From NCBI GenBank assembly GCA_015680685.1, contig MNCI01009650.1, positions 403,408 through 467,407 of the forward strand: a DNA stretch of 64,000 nucleotides, given 5' to 3'. Positions within the stretch are counted from its first letter, which is position 1. Each line of letters opens with the position of its first letter. This document shows positions 10,174 through 21,970 of the stretch, in pieces. The translations under genes and the position numbers were made by a program. The DNA is from Gnetum montanum. Its lineage: Eukaryota; Streptophyta; Gnetopsida; Gnetales; Gnetaceae. Below the pieces are notes generated by a model, which was given only the letters and a program-made list of their open reading frames with translations, made no database searches and was not told where the DNA came from.

Positions 10174-11789
10174 TTAACTTTGGTCAAACTTGCAAAATAC
10201 AAGGAATTTTTGAATGAAATTGGGATAAAATGAAAGCTCAAAGGCCAAGAATAGTATGACAACATGAGAAGAGGGTGTTGAAGCTCATAAATTTAAAAAA
10301 ATGGAGAAAAATTGATTTAGAGGATGAATGAGATAAAAGGTTAAGGATTACTGAGCGAAATACCCAATGGAACATGCAAAAAATAGGATTGTGGCAATGT
10401 CAAAGGTAAGGGGCCTTAACTAACCAAACTAAGAGTTATGCAAGTGGGTTCTCCCCATAGTAGGCTCATGCCTTTTTTTCCCTTGCATAACCTCAACTAA
10501 GGGGTCTGTGGGCCCCATAGTCAATTTAATAATTATGAAAAGTTAAGGACCAACCAAGAAGAATCTACTCAAAAATCCAAACACATCAGACCAAGACATA
10601 GAGCATAACATAGAACACAATAGTGAGGTGAGTTATGGTAGCATGGATGGATGATAGAGAAGATGGAATGGAGTTGTGAATTGAGGTCATAAGAATTCCC
10701 TTGTGGAATTTTTGTTTAAAATGACCTAAGAAGATCCATCCTCATTCTAGACCAAAACCAGCTACTTTCAATGACTTTGCATCATCACTCTGGGACCAAT
10801 CCACCCACTTGAGACACAAGAGTGCTTTCACAAGACAACCACCATTCCATAAGGAGAAGGAAAGAGAGAAGTAGGAAGTGAGAGAGTGCCTTAGTTAGAG
10901 GGGACTTTCAGGCATATGTGCATGTCTTTCTAGTTCCATAGCCAGTGCTTATAGACTATTTATTTGTCTAAGGGGTGTGCTTTGAATTTACACTATTTTT
11001 TTTATATGGGAACCACACCATGCAAGGACTTCATTTAACTTTCTATCACTTGTTGGTATGGAATGGTGAGAAGTCCGTGAAAAACACTCAAGCACTCAAG
11101 CAAGTAGAATAGTACAAAGAGTATTAAGTCCCCTTGAAGTCACACCCTTGGTCACTAATTGATTAAACGTTTCTTTAATGGAAGGGACCTCAAATTCCTA
11201 GAACAAGGAAAACCATAGAGGTTATTAGATGGGTAGATGATGTGGACTCATTGCCTATTCCATGAAAAATAAACCATGCCAAAGTCATCAGACATTAGAA
11301 TTCAAAAATAGAAGCTAGACATCGATAATCAAAACATTAAACACAAACCATCATTAGTAAACAACAACAATGACACTGTGTCTAGTAATAATAAAGTAAT
11401 TTTATTAACAAAAATAAGGAAATAGCACTCTTAAATCAAAACAAAACAAAGTAAAATATATAAGAGAGTGTAAAATAATTAAGAAAGGTTCAAAGGTACT
11501 AACAATGGTGTAAAATTAGAAAATTTTAAAAATAAAATATTTGTAAAATAAATAACTTGTAGAATTAGAAAAATGTGAAAAAAAGAGTAGAAAAACTAAG
11601 AAGCCTTATGGGTTGTTAGCATAGATGGCCATCTCCCCCATGACAGATTTGAAAGGAGGAGATCTGAAAAATGGAATGTGATTGTCCATCCATCGAGGTG
11701 GTAGTTGCACTGGCCTATCTTGGTTCAAGGAAAGGTATTACTTGTTGGATGTTCACCAACTACTTTTTATTTAGGCTTTTAGGCTTGTA
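10174..11789 (-). other. E2 3' noncoding region
   Basis: About 1.6 kb between the integrase end and the 3' LTR, with no supported ORF. It contains the conserved inverted repeat at 10435-10491. A clear polypurine tract next to the LTR is not evident, perhaps through decay. Confidence 0.6.
10435..10491 (-). other. Conserved stem-loop motif in E2 3' region
   Basis: Perfect 10-bp inverted repeat GTTATGCAAG (10435-10444) and CTTGCATAAC (10482-10491), extended by GGG/CCC on the loop side. On the element's own strand the loop contains GGGGAGAACCCA. E3 (21855-21911) and E5 (43159-43216) keep the same module at the same relative place. Confidence 0.65.
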
Positions 11790-12990
11790 AATCAACATGG
11801 TCCCAGAGGGAAAGGTTTGATCAATTATATAAGGTCCCTTCCACAATGTCTAAAATTTTACCTTTTAGGGCACATGTATGAGGTTCTACTAGAGAAGCTT
11901 ATCTTCTAGTTAAAGTTTTAGTTTCTTGATTCCAAGGCCATGGCATTGCTTGTTGAATGCCTTGTGCACCTCATTCAAGGATAGGGCCACTAATTGATTT
12001 TCATTTAGCACATTTAGGTTGATCAATCTTTCTTTTGGTATTAGAGTCAATTCAAGATTTAGATCATGAGTTGTTGATAGTGTGTGAAGATTGGACTGAA
12101 TTAGAAGTGTTGGAAGTTTTTCATACACTATCTTGTAGGGAGAATAGCCAATAGGAGTTTCTAAGTTGAATGATATGCCCAAAGGGCATCATTAAGTTTT
12201 GTACTCCAATGCTTCCTATATTTGCTAATGGTCTACATTAGTATTTTTGTGATTGGTTACCTATGCTTGATCATTGGCTTGGGGGTGATAGGGTGTTGTT
12301 AATTTATGTTCAACCCCTAAGCTTTGCATCAATTTTTTAAAAGTAACACCTATGAAATGAGTTCCATTATCAAAAATTAGTGAAATGGCTCCCCAAACCT
12401 ATTTACAATATTTTGTTATAGGAATCTAGCAGTAGTGGATGATGTATAATTAGTAATGGCTGCTACTTCTACCCACTTTGTGCAGTAGTCAATTGCTACT
12501 ATAATATATGCCTTTCCATTGGACATGGATGTGATGGGATCCATGAAGTTAATGCCCCATATGTTGAAAGGTTCCAATGGTTAAATCCATTGTTGAGGAT
12601 CTTCCATGTGAGTGGTCATCCCCCCATCTCATTGACAATGTTCACAAGACTTGATGAACTGGTGGACATCCCTAAAAATTGTAGGCTAATAATATCCTAC
12701 CATCAGGATTTTTATGGCTGTGTGTCTCCATGCATAGTGGCCTTTGCAAGGTCCTTCATGAGCATCCTGGAGAATGTGCAGTTGGTCTATGTTAGGGGCA
12801 CACCAATGAATCAAGCCATCAGTACACACCTTGTAGACATGTTTATTGATTTCCATGAAGTATTTGGCTCGATGAAGAAATTGTTATTTCATTCTAAAAT
12901 CAAAATCTTGTGGCATCTCCTAAGTGAGAAGATAAGTGAGGATGCCATTATACCATGTTTATTTTGTAGGCGTTTATTCACTTATTGCTT
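11790..12990 (-). pseudogene. E2 integrase remnant
   Basis: Minus-strand trace with the second pair of the HHCC zinc site (CEHCQ, near 12640), a core with IWGINFMDPI (near 12545) and LIFDNGTHF (near 12365), then the C-terminal region GYSPYKIVYEKLPTL (open 11910-12182). The first DDE position is Asn (GINF rather than GIDF); the second Asp is present. Integrase would insert element cDNA into nuclear DNA. Stops occur after the core, so it is inactive. Confidence 0.8.
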
Positions 12991-13015
12991 CTGTAAAGAG
13001 GAGTTTGTCTAGGAA

Positions 13016-14330
13016 CTAATCAAAGAGTAGGCTTTCCTCCCCTTTATTATCCCATCTTAAGCGAGAGAGGTGATTAGCAATCACATTCTCAGTCCCTTTT
13101 CGGTCCACCATTGTGAGATCGAATTCTTGCAAGATCACAAGCCACCATATGATACGGGGGCTCACCATTGGCTTGTTCATGAGGAAGTGGATTACATTGT
13201 GATTGGTATGCACAAATACTTTGTAACCAAGGACATAGTGCCTATACTTTTCCAAAGCATACACCACTATCATTACTCCTGTTTCCATGGTGGTGTAATT
13301 TAATTGTGCTCCCACAATGCTTCAGCTCACATAGTGGATGTAGTATGGATGTTTCTTATTATCTATCTGCATGTGCATTGCTCCCATGGCGTAATTAGAT
13401 TCATCCATCATGATGTGGAAGGGTTTAGACCAGTTTGGTGCTTGTAGGATTGATGTTTCTACAAGTTTCTCTTTTAACTATTGGAATACATGTTCACATT
13501 CCTTAGTCCAGATGAAAGGTGCATCTTTCTTTGTAAGATCTACCAATAGCTTTACGATCTTAGAGAAATTCTCTATGAATTACTAGTAGTAGCCAGTGTG
13601 TCCAAGGAATGACTGAATGAGCTTTGGTTGGCGTGTTATTCCTTGGATGACCCTTATCTTTTCCAAGTCTATCTCAATCCCTTTTTATGAAATTCGCTGC
13701 CCTAGCACAATGCCTTCTTGGACCGTGAGATGGCTCTTTAGCTAGTTAAGTCATAGATTTATTTCTACACATCTCTTTAATACTTGCTCAAGGTGGTCTA
13801 AGGCTTACTCAAATGTAGCTCCATAGGTGGAAAAGTCATCCATGAAGACTTCAACACCACTATCGATCTACTATTGAAAAATACTAAGGACCAAGCATTG
13901 AAATGTTGTGGGGGCATTGCATAGACTGAATGGCATCTTACAATATGCAAAAGTCCCCTAGGGACTTGTGAATGTTGTCTTGGCCTTATCTTTTAGCACA
14001 ATTTGGATTTGGTTATAGCCACTATAACCATCCAAGAAGCTATAATAACAATGCCTAGATATGGTTTCCAACACTTGATCCACAAATGGAAAAGGAAAAT
14101 GATCTTTAAATGTTTCCATATTCAATAGCTGAAAGTCGATGTAGACCCACCATTTGCCACCTTTCTTTGGCACAATTATGAGTGGGCTAACCCACTCACT
14201 ATTTACGATTGGATAGATGAACTCTGCCTTGAGGAGTTATTGAATTTCCTCTTTGATGATCTACTTCAATTTGGGGTTTAGCCACCTCTACAGCTACCTT
14301 TTAGGCTTCATGGCTAGGTTAGTTTAGATG
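13016..14330 (-). pseudogene. E2 reverse transcriptase and RNase H remnant
   Basis: From the right: an RT palm segment with KWWVYIDF.LLN and SFLDGYSGYNQI (open 13958-14173), the catalytic box FMDDFSTYG (near 13823-13850) intact, then a thumb region, then RNase H with QLNYTTMETGVMIVVYALEK and VFVHTNHNVIHFL (open 13016-13315). The Asp expected in the TDH motif of the RNase H segment reads Asn. Domain order and motif style match Tat/Athila Ty3 elements and closely match E5 at 39200-40570. Confidence 0.85.
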
Positions 14331-14710
14331 TGATGCTAGCATATCCTTGGACCAATTTCTATTAGCTCTGGATATGACCAAGCAAAGGCTGTTGGCCACT
14401 CGTTAACCACCTTCAATAGCTTTTATTTTTGTTTAGGAGAAAGTTTGACATTAATTATGACCAGTTTACCATTGTTTAAAAATGCATATTCTATACCGGT
14501 CAGTAAATTTTTTAGCTCTAGGGGCTCCTGCTTAAAGTTATTAGGGATTTTCAACTCTCTCTAATAGGTATCATCATCTTCATCAAAGAGTTAGAAATGA
14601 ACTTTTTCAATCTTTTTCATGCATTCAACATAAGCACATGTTAGGCTCTTAGTTGGTTCCATGCATAATATGCTATTGTCTGAGTCAACTATCAGCCACT
14701 GGGTACCCTC

Positions 14711-15256
14711 TTATTTTGTGGTTGCTATGTATAGATACCTTTGAATATTGATTTCTTGTGCATACTGATTGCATGCTTTAATGTGTGTACTCTTGATGGA
14801 CGAAATCCTTTGCACACAATTGTACCCATTATCACTGTACACAATGCATGGAATATGCTTCTTCTCTATCTTGCCTAATTCAATTTCTTTAGATATCTCT
14901 AGAGATAGGTCCATTATACCCATATGCGCATCGACTGTGCTTAACCAAGATCTTTCCATAATGATGGGGAATTCACCTTTGTAGTTTTCCACCTTGATCA
15001 TTAGAACATTAGCAAGATAGGACCACCCACAAACTGTGGTCACAATGTCCTCTACTAATCCTAGAGGGATAATAATTGACTGATCTACTAACTCTAGATA
15101 GGTGTTGCTCTTCTTAAGAGGTGGTAGGTTCCAGGCCTTGTACATATCATGGGAGATGATATTAACTTTGGCACCAGAGTAAAGGAGAGCCTTGCATTGC
15201 TCATGTTCAGTGATTTGTAGATAAATGAGTGGACTCCCTGGGTTAGATCTTTTCAT
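14711..15256 (-). pseudogene. E2 retropepsin-like aspartic protease with lost catalytic Asp
   Basis: An open stretch of 181 codons. The active-site region reads CKALLYSGAKVNIISH: the expected Asp of the D-(T/S)-G triad is Tyr, a single-base change (GAC to TAC). A later flap-side segment VENYKGEFPIIMERSWLS and a YSDNG tail match E5 (38330-38760). Protease would mature Gag-Pol; this copy cannot. Confidence 0.8.
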
Positions 15257-15930
15257 GGAAAGATTGCTAGCCTTGAACTAGTCAAAAATAGCATGAGTTA
15301 GCATCATAGTGTGCATCTGAGGTGGCAATTGGTTTGAAGGATACTCGAAGGTGTTGAATGTAGAGGATGAGGGTGTTTGAGATGCAAGGCAATCAACTAA
15401 AGTATATTGTGAGGGTTGAAAAGGATTAATGGGTTGGAAGAAAGGTCTTTTTCTAGATCGATTGTCTAGACCACTTGGTTAGAAAGCTGGTTGTCAATGT
15501 ACAGCCCTTGTAGCATTTCATTGTTGTGGTTGTGGAGGAATCTTAGCTTGCATGGATGGAGTAGGAGATAACTAGGTTGAAGATGGAGGTGTTTATGTAG
15601 ATAGATGTGGGGGATGGTATGGATATGGTTTTTTTCCTTGAGTAGATGGTGAGTGTGTTCGGTGGCACTTTGGAGGGTAATAGTGATCTTGAAACGAGGT
15701 ATGACTTGCAAAGCTTCTTGGCGATACGGGTTGCTGAACATAGTACCCGTATAGATTTGGTTACCTATAAGGGTATTGCTACCCTGGTGGTGGCATTTCC
15801 CATGATTGTGGTTGGTTCCACTATTGATATTATTCATAAGGTTGTGGAGGAGCTCCACTTGGGTAGTAAGCTTGTTGTGGCTGGTAAAACTACCTTGGAT
15901 TACCTTAAGGATAAGGCAATCATCTAGGTG
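15257..15930 (-). pseudogene. E2 Gag-protease linker
   Basis: Low-complexity region rich in H, P, S, Q and N codons (open 15466-15858 in a shifted frame), equivalent to 37725-38045 in E5 and 20350-20700 in E3. It probably was a disordered linker between nucleocapsid and protease. No domain is recognised. Confidence 0.45.
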
Positions 15931-17707
15931 CCTGCCTATGTGCTAGTTGAGGATTTAATGCATACAACCTAGACTCTTGTAAGTATGACACCATAGGGCA
16001 ACATCCCTTTGGATGTTGATATTGATATATGTCATAATCAATTTCATCATCAGATTTAGTTTCCATAACTTCTTCTACAGTAGCAGCTTTACGCTTACCT
16101 CTTTGGTAGGTACGTTCAGCTTCTTTTTTCCTTCTGTGGTTATGATCACTATTTTTCTCTTCAGATTATTTAGCAATCTACATAGCAGTTTGAAATTTTT
16201 CATCCAAAGAGTCCCATAGTTTTTCAACCTTTGCTGAAATATTAGAAATAGATGTTTGGATGGGCAAGGTTTTTCTATTCCCCACTTCATCAAGTGATGA
16301 CTCCTCCTCATCACAAAATTAGACCTCTCATTTTTTGATGGAAAGGTCCCTATTATACTCTTTTGTACTTTCCCTTCTTCATAGCTCACCTTCTTCTTTT
16401 ACTACATGTTCAATTAGCCTTTGAATTTGATAAGCTCTCAGTTCAGAAAATCTTCCTTAGGCCTACACCCCAAGGGTTCTTCTAGTTTCTACTTTAAGCC
16501 CATCTATGATGTGGTGAAGTTGTTCCCTCTAAGAATAACCATGACCAGAGCATTGGTGTAAGAGTGAATAGTATCTATTCATGGTAGCATCAAGGGTTTA
16601 TGTGTTCCCTATTTCTAGCCTTGGATTTTCCTTCTTAGATTAGACACTTTGGAGTACATTTGATATTTGTCATTAAATAGCTCTAACATGGTACTCCATC
16701 TACAAATAGATTCCAATTCCAAGAACCGGTAGTAGCTTTCAACTTCCTTGATAAGTGTCCTTGGGAAAAGCTTAAGTTTCTACCATTCATTTTCCATGTT
16801 ATGTAAGCACAGAAATCATGTCTAAGTACTTGATCCAACTATATTTCATATGCCTAGTTGGAATTTTAACTACCTCTGTAATGTTGAGCATACTTTGAGT
16901 TGCTAATAGAGGTTCATCATCATTACTGCATCGATGACACCAATGATAGTTTCAGCCACCCTTTTAGTCTTAGTAGCCTTCACAATCATTGTTGTCTCAT
17001 TGATCACCTTCATCATGATTATTTTGATCGGAACTTCTATGAGAACCTTTAGATGAAGAGGAATGTTTAGAATTGGATGAAGAGGATAAAGAGAAAGGTG
17101 GACCACCACCACCACCATGGTGTTCACCACCACTCTTTTGCTTATTACGATCACCATTCTTATATCCCTTGCTATTGTGATGCTTGCTCAAGTCCCTACC
17201 TTGACTATCACTTTTTCTTGAACTTAATTTATGAATAATGAATCGTAAGTTTAGGTTCATACCCTCGTCACCAGTATTAGGGGGTGGAGAATCTTCATGT
17301 TGAGAACCTTCAGTAGGAGGAACCTCATTATCATCTTGATTTAGTAGAAATAAGGGATTAGTATAATGTTTTTCCTTTGTAGCCTCATGGAGCTTCTCTT
17401 GACATCAGTCTTGCTTGCATTGTGTTTTAGTGGGATAGTAGTTTCAAGTGTCATATGCATTTACAATGTATTCTTCATGAAGATCTGAGATTCCAAACTT
17501 TGTAAGAGTTTTAAGTAGCATCCCTAGCACAAATCGATCAAGGGGAAAGACAATGTTATCCTCCATATCACACCATTACAACTATTCATCCTAATGTAGG
17601 ATGAAGGTAAAATTTGATACATACTCATCTAGATGAGTATATACCACTTTGCACTCTTGTGGAATCGACAATTTAACTTCTTCATGCTTTTTAGAAGAAG
17701 AAGACAT
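15930..17707 (-). pseudogene. E2 gag remnant
   Basis: Starts at ATG 17707 (MSSSSKKHEEVKLSIPQEC); E5 has a matching MSSS start at 35745. A Ser/Gly/His-rich disordered tract follows (GGGGGPPFSLSSSSNS, within 16997-17260). Near 15970-16030 lies a zinc-knuckle region, YQHPKGxxP with cysteines eroded, matching CNICLYDHPKSQC in E3. Many stops. Structural capsid/nucleocapsid protein of the element. Confidence 0.75.
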
Positions 17708-17845
17708 TTTGCAAAACAAAATAAAATTATCAGTGTGCTTTTATAATTCTATGTATAGCAGGAAAGACATTGACCTTGAGGTTTGTACAACAATATTAAT
17801 GGTATTTACTTAAACCTAAATATCACACATTTCAACAAGCAAAGT

Positions 17846-17863
17846 TCCCAGCAATGACACCAA
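17846..17863 (-). other. E2 primer-binding site
   Basis: Immediately inside the 5' LTR on the minus strand is TTGGTGTCATTGCTGGGA, a decayed match to the TGGCGCCGTTGCCGGGGA tRNA-Asp-type site common in Tat/Athila elements. E5 keeps a better copy at 35585. Confidence 0.65.
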
Positions 17864-18084
17864 TGATGAGTGATGACATACCCCTACATCTAACCATACA
17901 AATCACAAAGCGTTCACACATGATCTAGTTGAATTTTGTGGACTTTATCATTTTTGATGCACTAGCTTTCTAGGAAGTAAATTTTGCCTTAAGGTCAATC
18001 ATTGTCTTTCCAATTACACTAGTATGGTTAAGTGTAATTGAGGCATCTAATTTTTATCATTTTGTGCTTTATGGTTTTGGTATT
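17864..18084 (-). mobile_element. 5' LTR of E2, inner segment (left of E3)
   Basis: TGATGAGTGATGACATACCCC at 17864 matches the 8500 end of the partner LTR. The match continues to 18084, where E3 interrupts it, and resumes at 23489. Confidence 0.85.
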
Positions 18085-18593
18085 TGATGAGTCATGTTCT
18101 ATCAGGCCTTGTTATTGAACCCCTGTTATCAGACTCCTGTTATCTGAACCCTGATACAAGATACCAAGTTTGATAGGTCCCGATATTGAACCCCTATTAT
18201 CGGACCTGCGATATTGCGTACGCGATATCACGGCCTGCATGCAATATCACGTACACGATATCGTGGTTCTAGTGTGAGCGTATAAATAAAAGGTGGCACA
18301 CTTGGTTTTTGCATTAGTTTTTTAGAGTTTCCTAGATTTTTAAGTGTTTAGTTTTTAGTGGTTCTTTCTCTCAACCCTTTCCTCCCAGTGCATGCCCGCA
18401 GTGTGATGATTGTAATTGTATGACATCCTTATTCGAGTGTGACGTACTTGGACATGCACATGACCAGCAATAAAGATCAAGATTACTTCATCATTGCAGC
18501 ATCCACTTAGCTTAATTGTTTATTTAATTGTTATTTACTACTTTCCTAGTTAATATCTCTCTACCCTTATCTCCTAGTAACGTGGAATGAGTA
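18085..18593 (+). mobile_element. 5' LTR of E3 (truncated by assembly gap)
   Basis: Matches the start of the 3' LTR (22577 on) closely. It contains the CGATATCG-type palindrome array (18181-18265) and TATAAATAAA at 18281-18290. By comparison with the 907-bp partner, about 400 bp are hidden in the gap. Confidence 0.85.
18200..18265. repeat. GATATC palindrome array in E3 U3
   Basis: Several overlapping inverted motifs, including GATATTGCGTACGCGATATC (18210-18229, near-palindromic) and two further GATATC or CAATATC units by 18263, just upstream of the TATA box. The 3' LTR copy (22677-22720) has lost part of the array, as if one hairpin unit was deleted. Confidence 0.7.
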
Positions 18594-19537
18594 NNNNNNN
18601 NNNNNNNNNNNNNNNNNNNNNNNNNNNNNNNNNNNNNNNNNNNNNNNNNNNNNNNNNNNNNNNNNNNNNNNNNNNNNNNNNNNNNNNNNNNNNNNNNNNN
18701 NNNNNNNNNNNNNNNNNNNNNNNNNNNNNNNNNNNNNNNNNNNNNNNNNNNNNNNNNNNNNNNNNNNNNNNNNNNNNNNNNNNNNNNNNNNNNNNNNNNN
18801 NNNNNNNNNNNNNNNNNNNNNNNNNNNNNNNNNNNNNNNNNNNNNNNNNNNNNNNNNNNNNNNNNNNNNNNNNNNNNNNNNNNNNNNNNNNNNNNNNNNN
18901 NNNNNNNNNNNNNNNNNNNNNNNNNNNNNNNNNNNNNNNNNNNNNNNNNNNNNNNNNNNNNNNNNNNNNNNNNNNNNNNNNNNNNNNNNNNNNNNNNNNN
19001 NNNNNNNNNNNNNNNNNNNNNNNNNNNNNNNNNNNNNNNNNNNNNNNNNNNNNNNNNNNNNNNNNNNNNNNNNNNNNNNNNNNNNNNNNNNNNNNNNNNN
19101 NNNNNNNNNNNNNNNNNNNNNNNNNNNNNNNNNNNNNNNNNNNNNNNNNNNNNNNNNNNNNNNNNNNNNNNNNNNNNNNNNNNNNNNNNNNNNNNNNNNN
19201 NNNNNNNNNNNNNNNNNNNNNNNNNNNNNNNNNNNNNNNNNNNNNNNNNNNNNNNNNNNNNNNNNNNNNNNNNNNNNNNNNNNNNNNNNNNNNNNNNNNN
19301 NNNNNNNNNNNNNNNNNNNNNNNNNNNNNNNNNNNNNNNNNNNNNNNNNNNNNNNNNNNNNNNNNNNNNNNNNNNNNNNNNNNNNNNNNNNNNNNNNNNN
19401 NNNNNNNNNNNNNNNNNNNNNNNNNNNNNNNNNNNNNNNNNNNNNNNNNNNNNNNNNNNNNNNNNNNNNNNNNNNNNNNNNNNNNNNNNNNNNNNNNNNN
19501 NNNNNNNNNNNNNNNNNNNNNNNNNNNNNNNNNNNNN
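18594..19537. other. Assembly gap (944 N)
   Basis: Run of N. It hides the rest of the E3 5' LTR, its primer site and the Gag N-terminus. Apparent open frames through it are artefacts. Confidence 1.
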
Positions 19538-20703
19538 TGAAACAAGAGAGACCCTAGGAATGTATGCCCAAGGTCAACTATACAAACTATGAACCCATCA
19601 ATTCCAAGAGCTTATTAAGCAAGTAGCAAAAGAAGAAGGAGAAATGGCTAGATGGGAGAGTATTGAAAAACATCAATAGGACCAAAGTCTCAACTTAACA
19701 TAGGTCCATAATCACAAAAAGGAGAAATCAGCCTATCTCAAGGTAGAAGAACCATCTTTGCCAGTACAACAATCATTAGAGGAAGTCAAGGAAAATATTA
19801 ATAAGATGTTGGAATGGATGCATAAAAAGTGTGATGAATATATCAATATTATTGGAGATAGAGTTTTGACAACTCGAGAAGTAGGAAAAAATATCATTAT
19901 ACATTTGGAAAGAATTGATGAGGAGAATAAGAGCTCAACTGCCAATCATATGTATGAATGCAATATTTGCCTATACGATCATCCCAAGAGCCAATGCCCA
20001 ATCTTGCTACATTCATATGAGCATTGGAGAAACACGTTCCACCCAAAGTTCGTACAGAGATACTGTGTTCAATCACAGTGGCAACAATCCTAGTTGTGGA
20101 GGAAGTCATCCCTAAACGGGAGACACCCTTTGTATCATCCGAATCCAAATGCTTATCTAGTCCAACATCCTATTTCTCTAACAGGGTCAACATACTCTAT
20201 CTCTTCACATTATCATTCTCCTTCGTACTATTAGCCCATGTCCTCAACACAAGCATCACACTTCTCCTAAATTTCAATGTTCTCATCCTTTCCCTCCTTC
20301 TACATCGCCACCAACTATTCCTAAAGTGTCTACACCATAGCAATAACCCATGAATGTTACTTGTGCTACTATTGCCAACAACAGTGAGAGACCTCCTCAA
20401 CATCAAAGGCATCCCTTCTTTAGACATGACCGTAGGAAGGGACAATGCAGTTCCAAGGCCACTGCATTCTCCAACTCAACACAAGTCCAACACTGTGGTG
20501 CATCCTTCTCCTCAAACCCAACACCTCGTGTTACTTCATTAGGGCCACCAATTAACACTCCACCAACCATATGGACCAATGAATACAGCTATGGAGAGAG
20601 ACATCCTGATCCTTGCATAGCATCTTACGATCCCAAGTATCATAGTGGGTTAACTCTTTATCTAGGAATCACATCTTATAAATTGCCCCACTATGATTAC
20701 TAG
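19538..20703 (+). pseudogene. E3 gag, C-terminal part with zinc knuckle
   Basis: Open stretch 19758-20093 contains SLEEVKENINKMLEWMHKKC and, near its end, CNICLYDHPKSQC, a C-x2-C-x3-H-x4-C knuckle as in Athila/Tat Gag proteins. A Pro/Ser/Thr-rich linker follows (open 20350-20703), ending in a stop after LPHYDY. Equivalent E5 sequence is 37290-38045. Stops occur near 19600-19700. Nucleocapsid part of a virus-like particle protein. Confidence 0.7.
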
Positions 20704-21970
20704 AATCAAGTGTGTGGACCCCAATGGGGTAAGTGTGAGTGAGTTTCAATATTTCCAACATGCAAGGATCCTCATCTTTCATTTATTAATCCTTGCCATG
20801 CTCAACCATTTTGTTATGGGGGATACCCCTCATTCTAATAACAGGCAGGATTAATAACTACTTTTCATTTTCTTTAATTTTACAACTTTTTGTTTTCCAG
20901 TTTTTCATTTTTCAATTTCTTGTTCTACCTTTTTGTCTTTTTGTCTTTTTACCTTTTTATAAGTAAGCTCATCTATGAATAAAACACTCATGTCGCTCAT
21001 TGGTTGAGGTGTGTTCTATGTTATCGAGTCTCGAGTGATCAATTCTTTGGATAGTGAGCCCATTACACCCACTCATCCATTCTACAAATAAGAGGTTTTG
21101 TTCAAGGGTATAGTGATATTCTTGACATTCTTAAAATTTAAAATTAATTTTGTGTTCATTATACCCAGAATGAAGAAGGATGGATCAAGAGGAAATGATT
21201 AGGATGTGACATCAAGGGGACTTGCGGATTCTCTTTGGTGACGTCTGTGGGAGTTATCATGCAATGTGGTTGTACTAAGATTCTTGTAGATCTAACGAAA
21301 AATGGGAGTAAGAGTAATAAAAAGGGCACTCAAAAATCCAATGCTGTTCTAGGGGGTCCCATTGGAAAGACATGCATCCATGCCTGAAGGTTGGCTGCTT
21401 CTCTGGATCCAACAATCGAAAAAAAAGAAAAAAAAAAACAAAAAACAAAGGAAGTGCCACAAAGCAAAAATCACTCCTCCCTTGAACAAAATGCCAAGTG
21501 ATCGTATGCCTTATTGTTTTGGTACTCTCATTGTCACTCATCATGGAATAAAACAATGTGGTGTCACTGATCAGAGGAATGGACTTGGTCCTGATCTTGG
21601 AACGATGGGTTAATGACATGTTAATCATGCTTTACATGCAGGATTCATTATGCCCTGGGTTAGTTACCTCATGTCCCAATCTCTACAATCCCTTCTATAC
21701 CCTATCTCATCTCGCTGTTCATGGAATTGTGGTTTGTGTCTCTTATAGCATAGAATTCTTACCTCATTCCAGTGGTATCTACATGTGTGTGTTTTGTGAA
21801 ACTGGTATGGATTACATTTAACCCTTCTAGTGTCTACGGACATTTTAAGGTGTGGTTATGCAAGGGCATTATAGGTTGGAACCTACTTTGGGGAGGACCC
21901 ACTTGCATGACTTTTGCAATTTGTACTTGTTGCATACCACCACATAATCTTATACCCTCTGAGTANATAA
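20704..21970 (+). other. E3 internal noncoding region
   Basis: Begins with a decaying post-Gag trace, then a T-rich stretch (20860-20960) resembling 42000-42130 downstream of integrase in E5, so the deletion that removed pol lies near 20830. A poly-A/AAC run sits at 21420-21450. The inverted repeat at 21855-21911 is listed separately. Confidence 0.6.
21855..21911 (+). other. Conserved stem-loop motif in E3
   Basis: GTTATGCAAG (21855-21864) and CTTGCATGAC (21902-21911). The arms pair fully as RNA if one U-G wobble is allowed. The inner part holds TGGGGAGGACCCA. It lies about 60 bp upstream of the aORF start. Confidence 0.65.

Noticed and set aside
15646-15927. Plus-strand open frame over the E2 Gag linker
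   Set aside because: Antisense to the Gag-protease linker of E2, where the minus-strand context explains the sequence.
18574-19545. Open frames on both strands through the N run
   Set aside because: They consist of unknown bases only.
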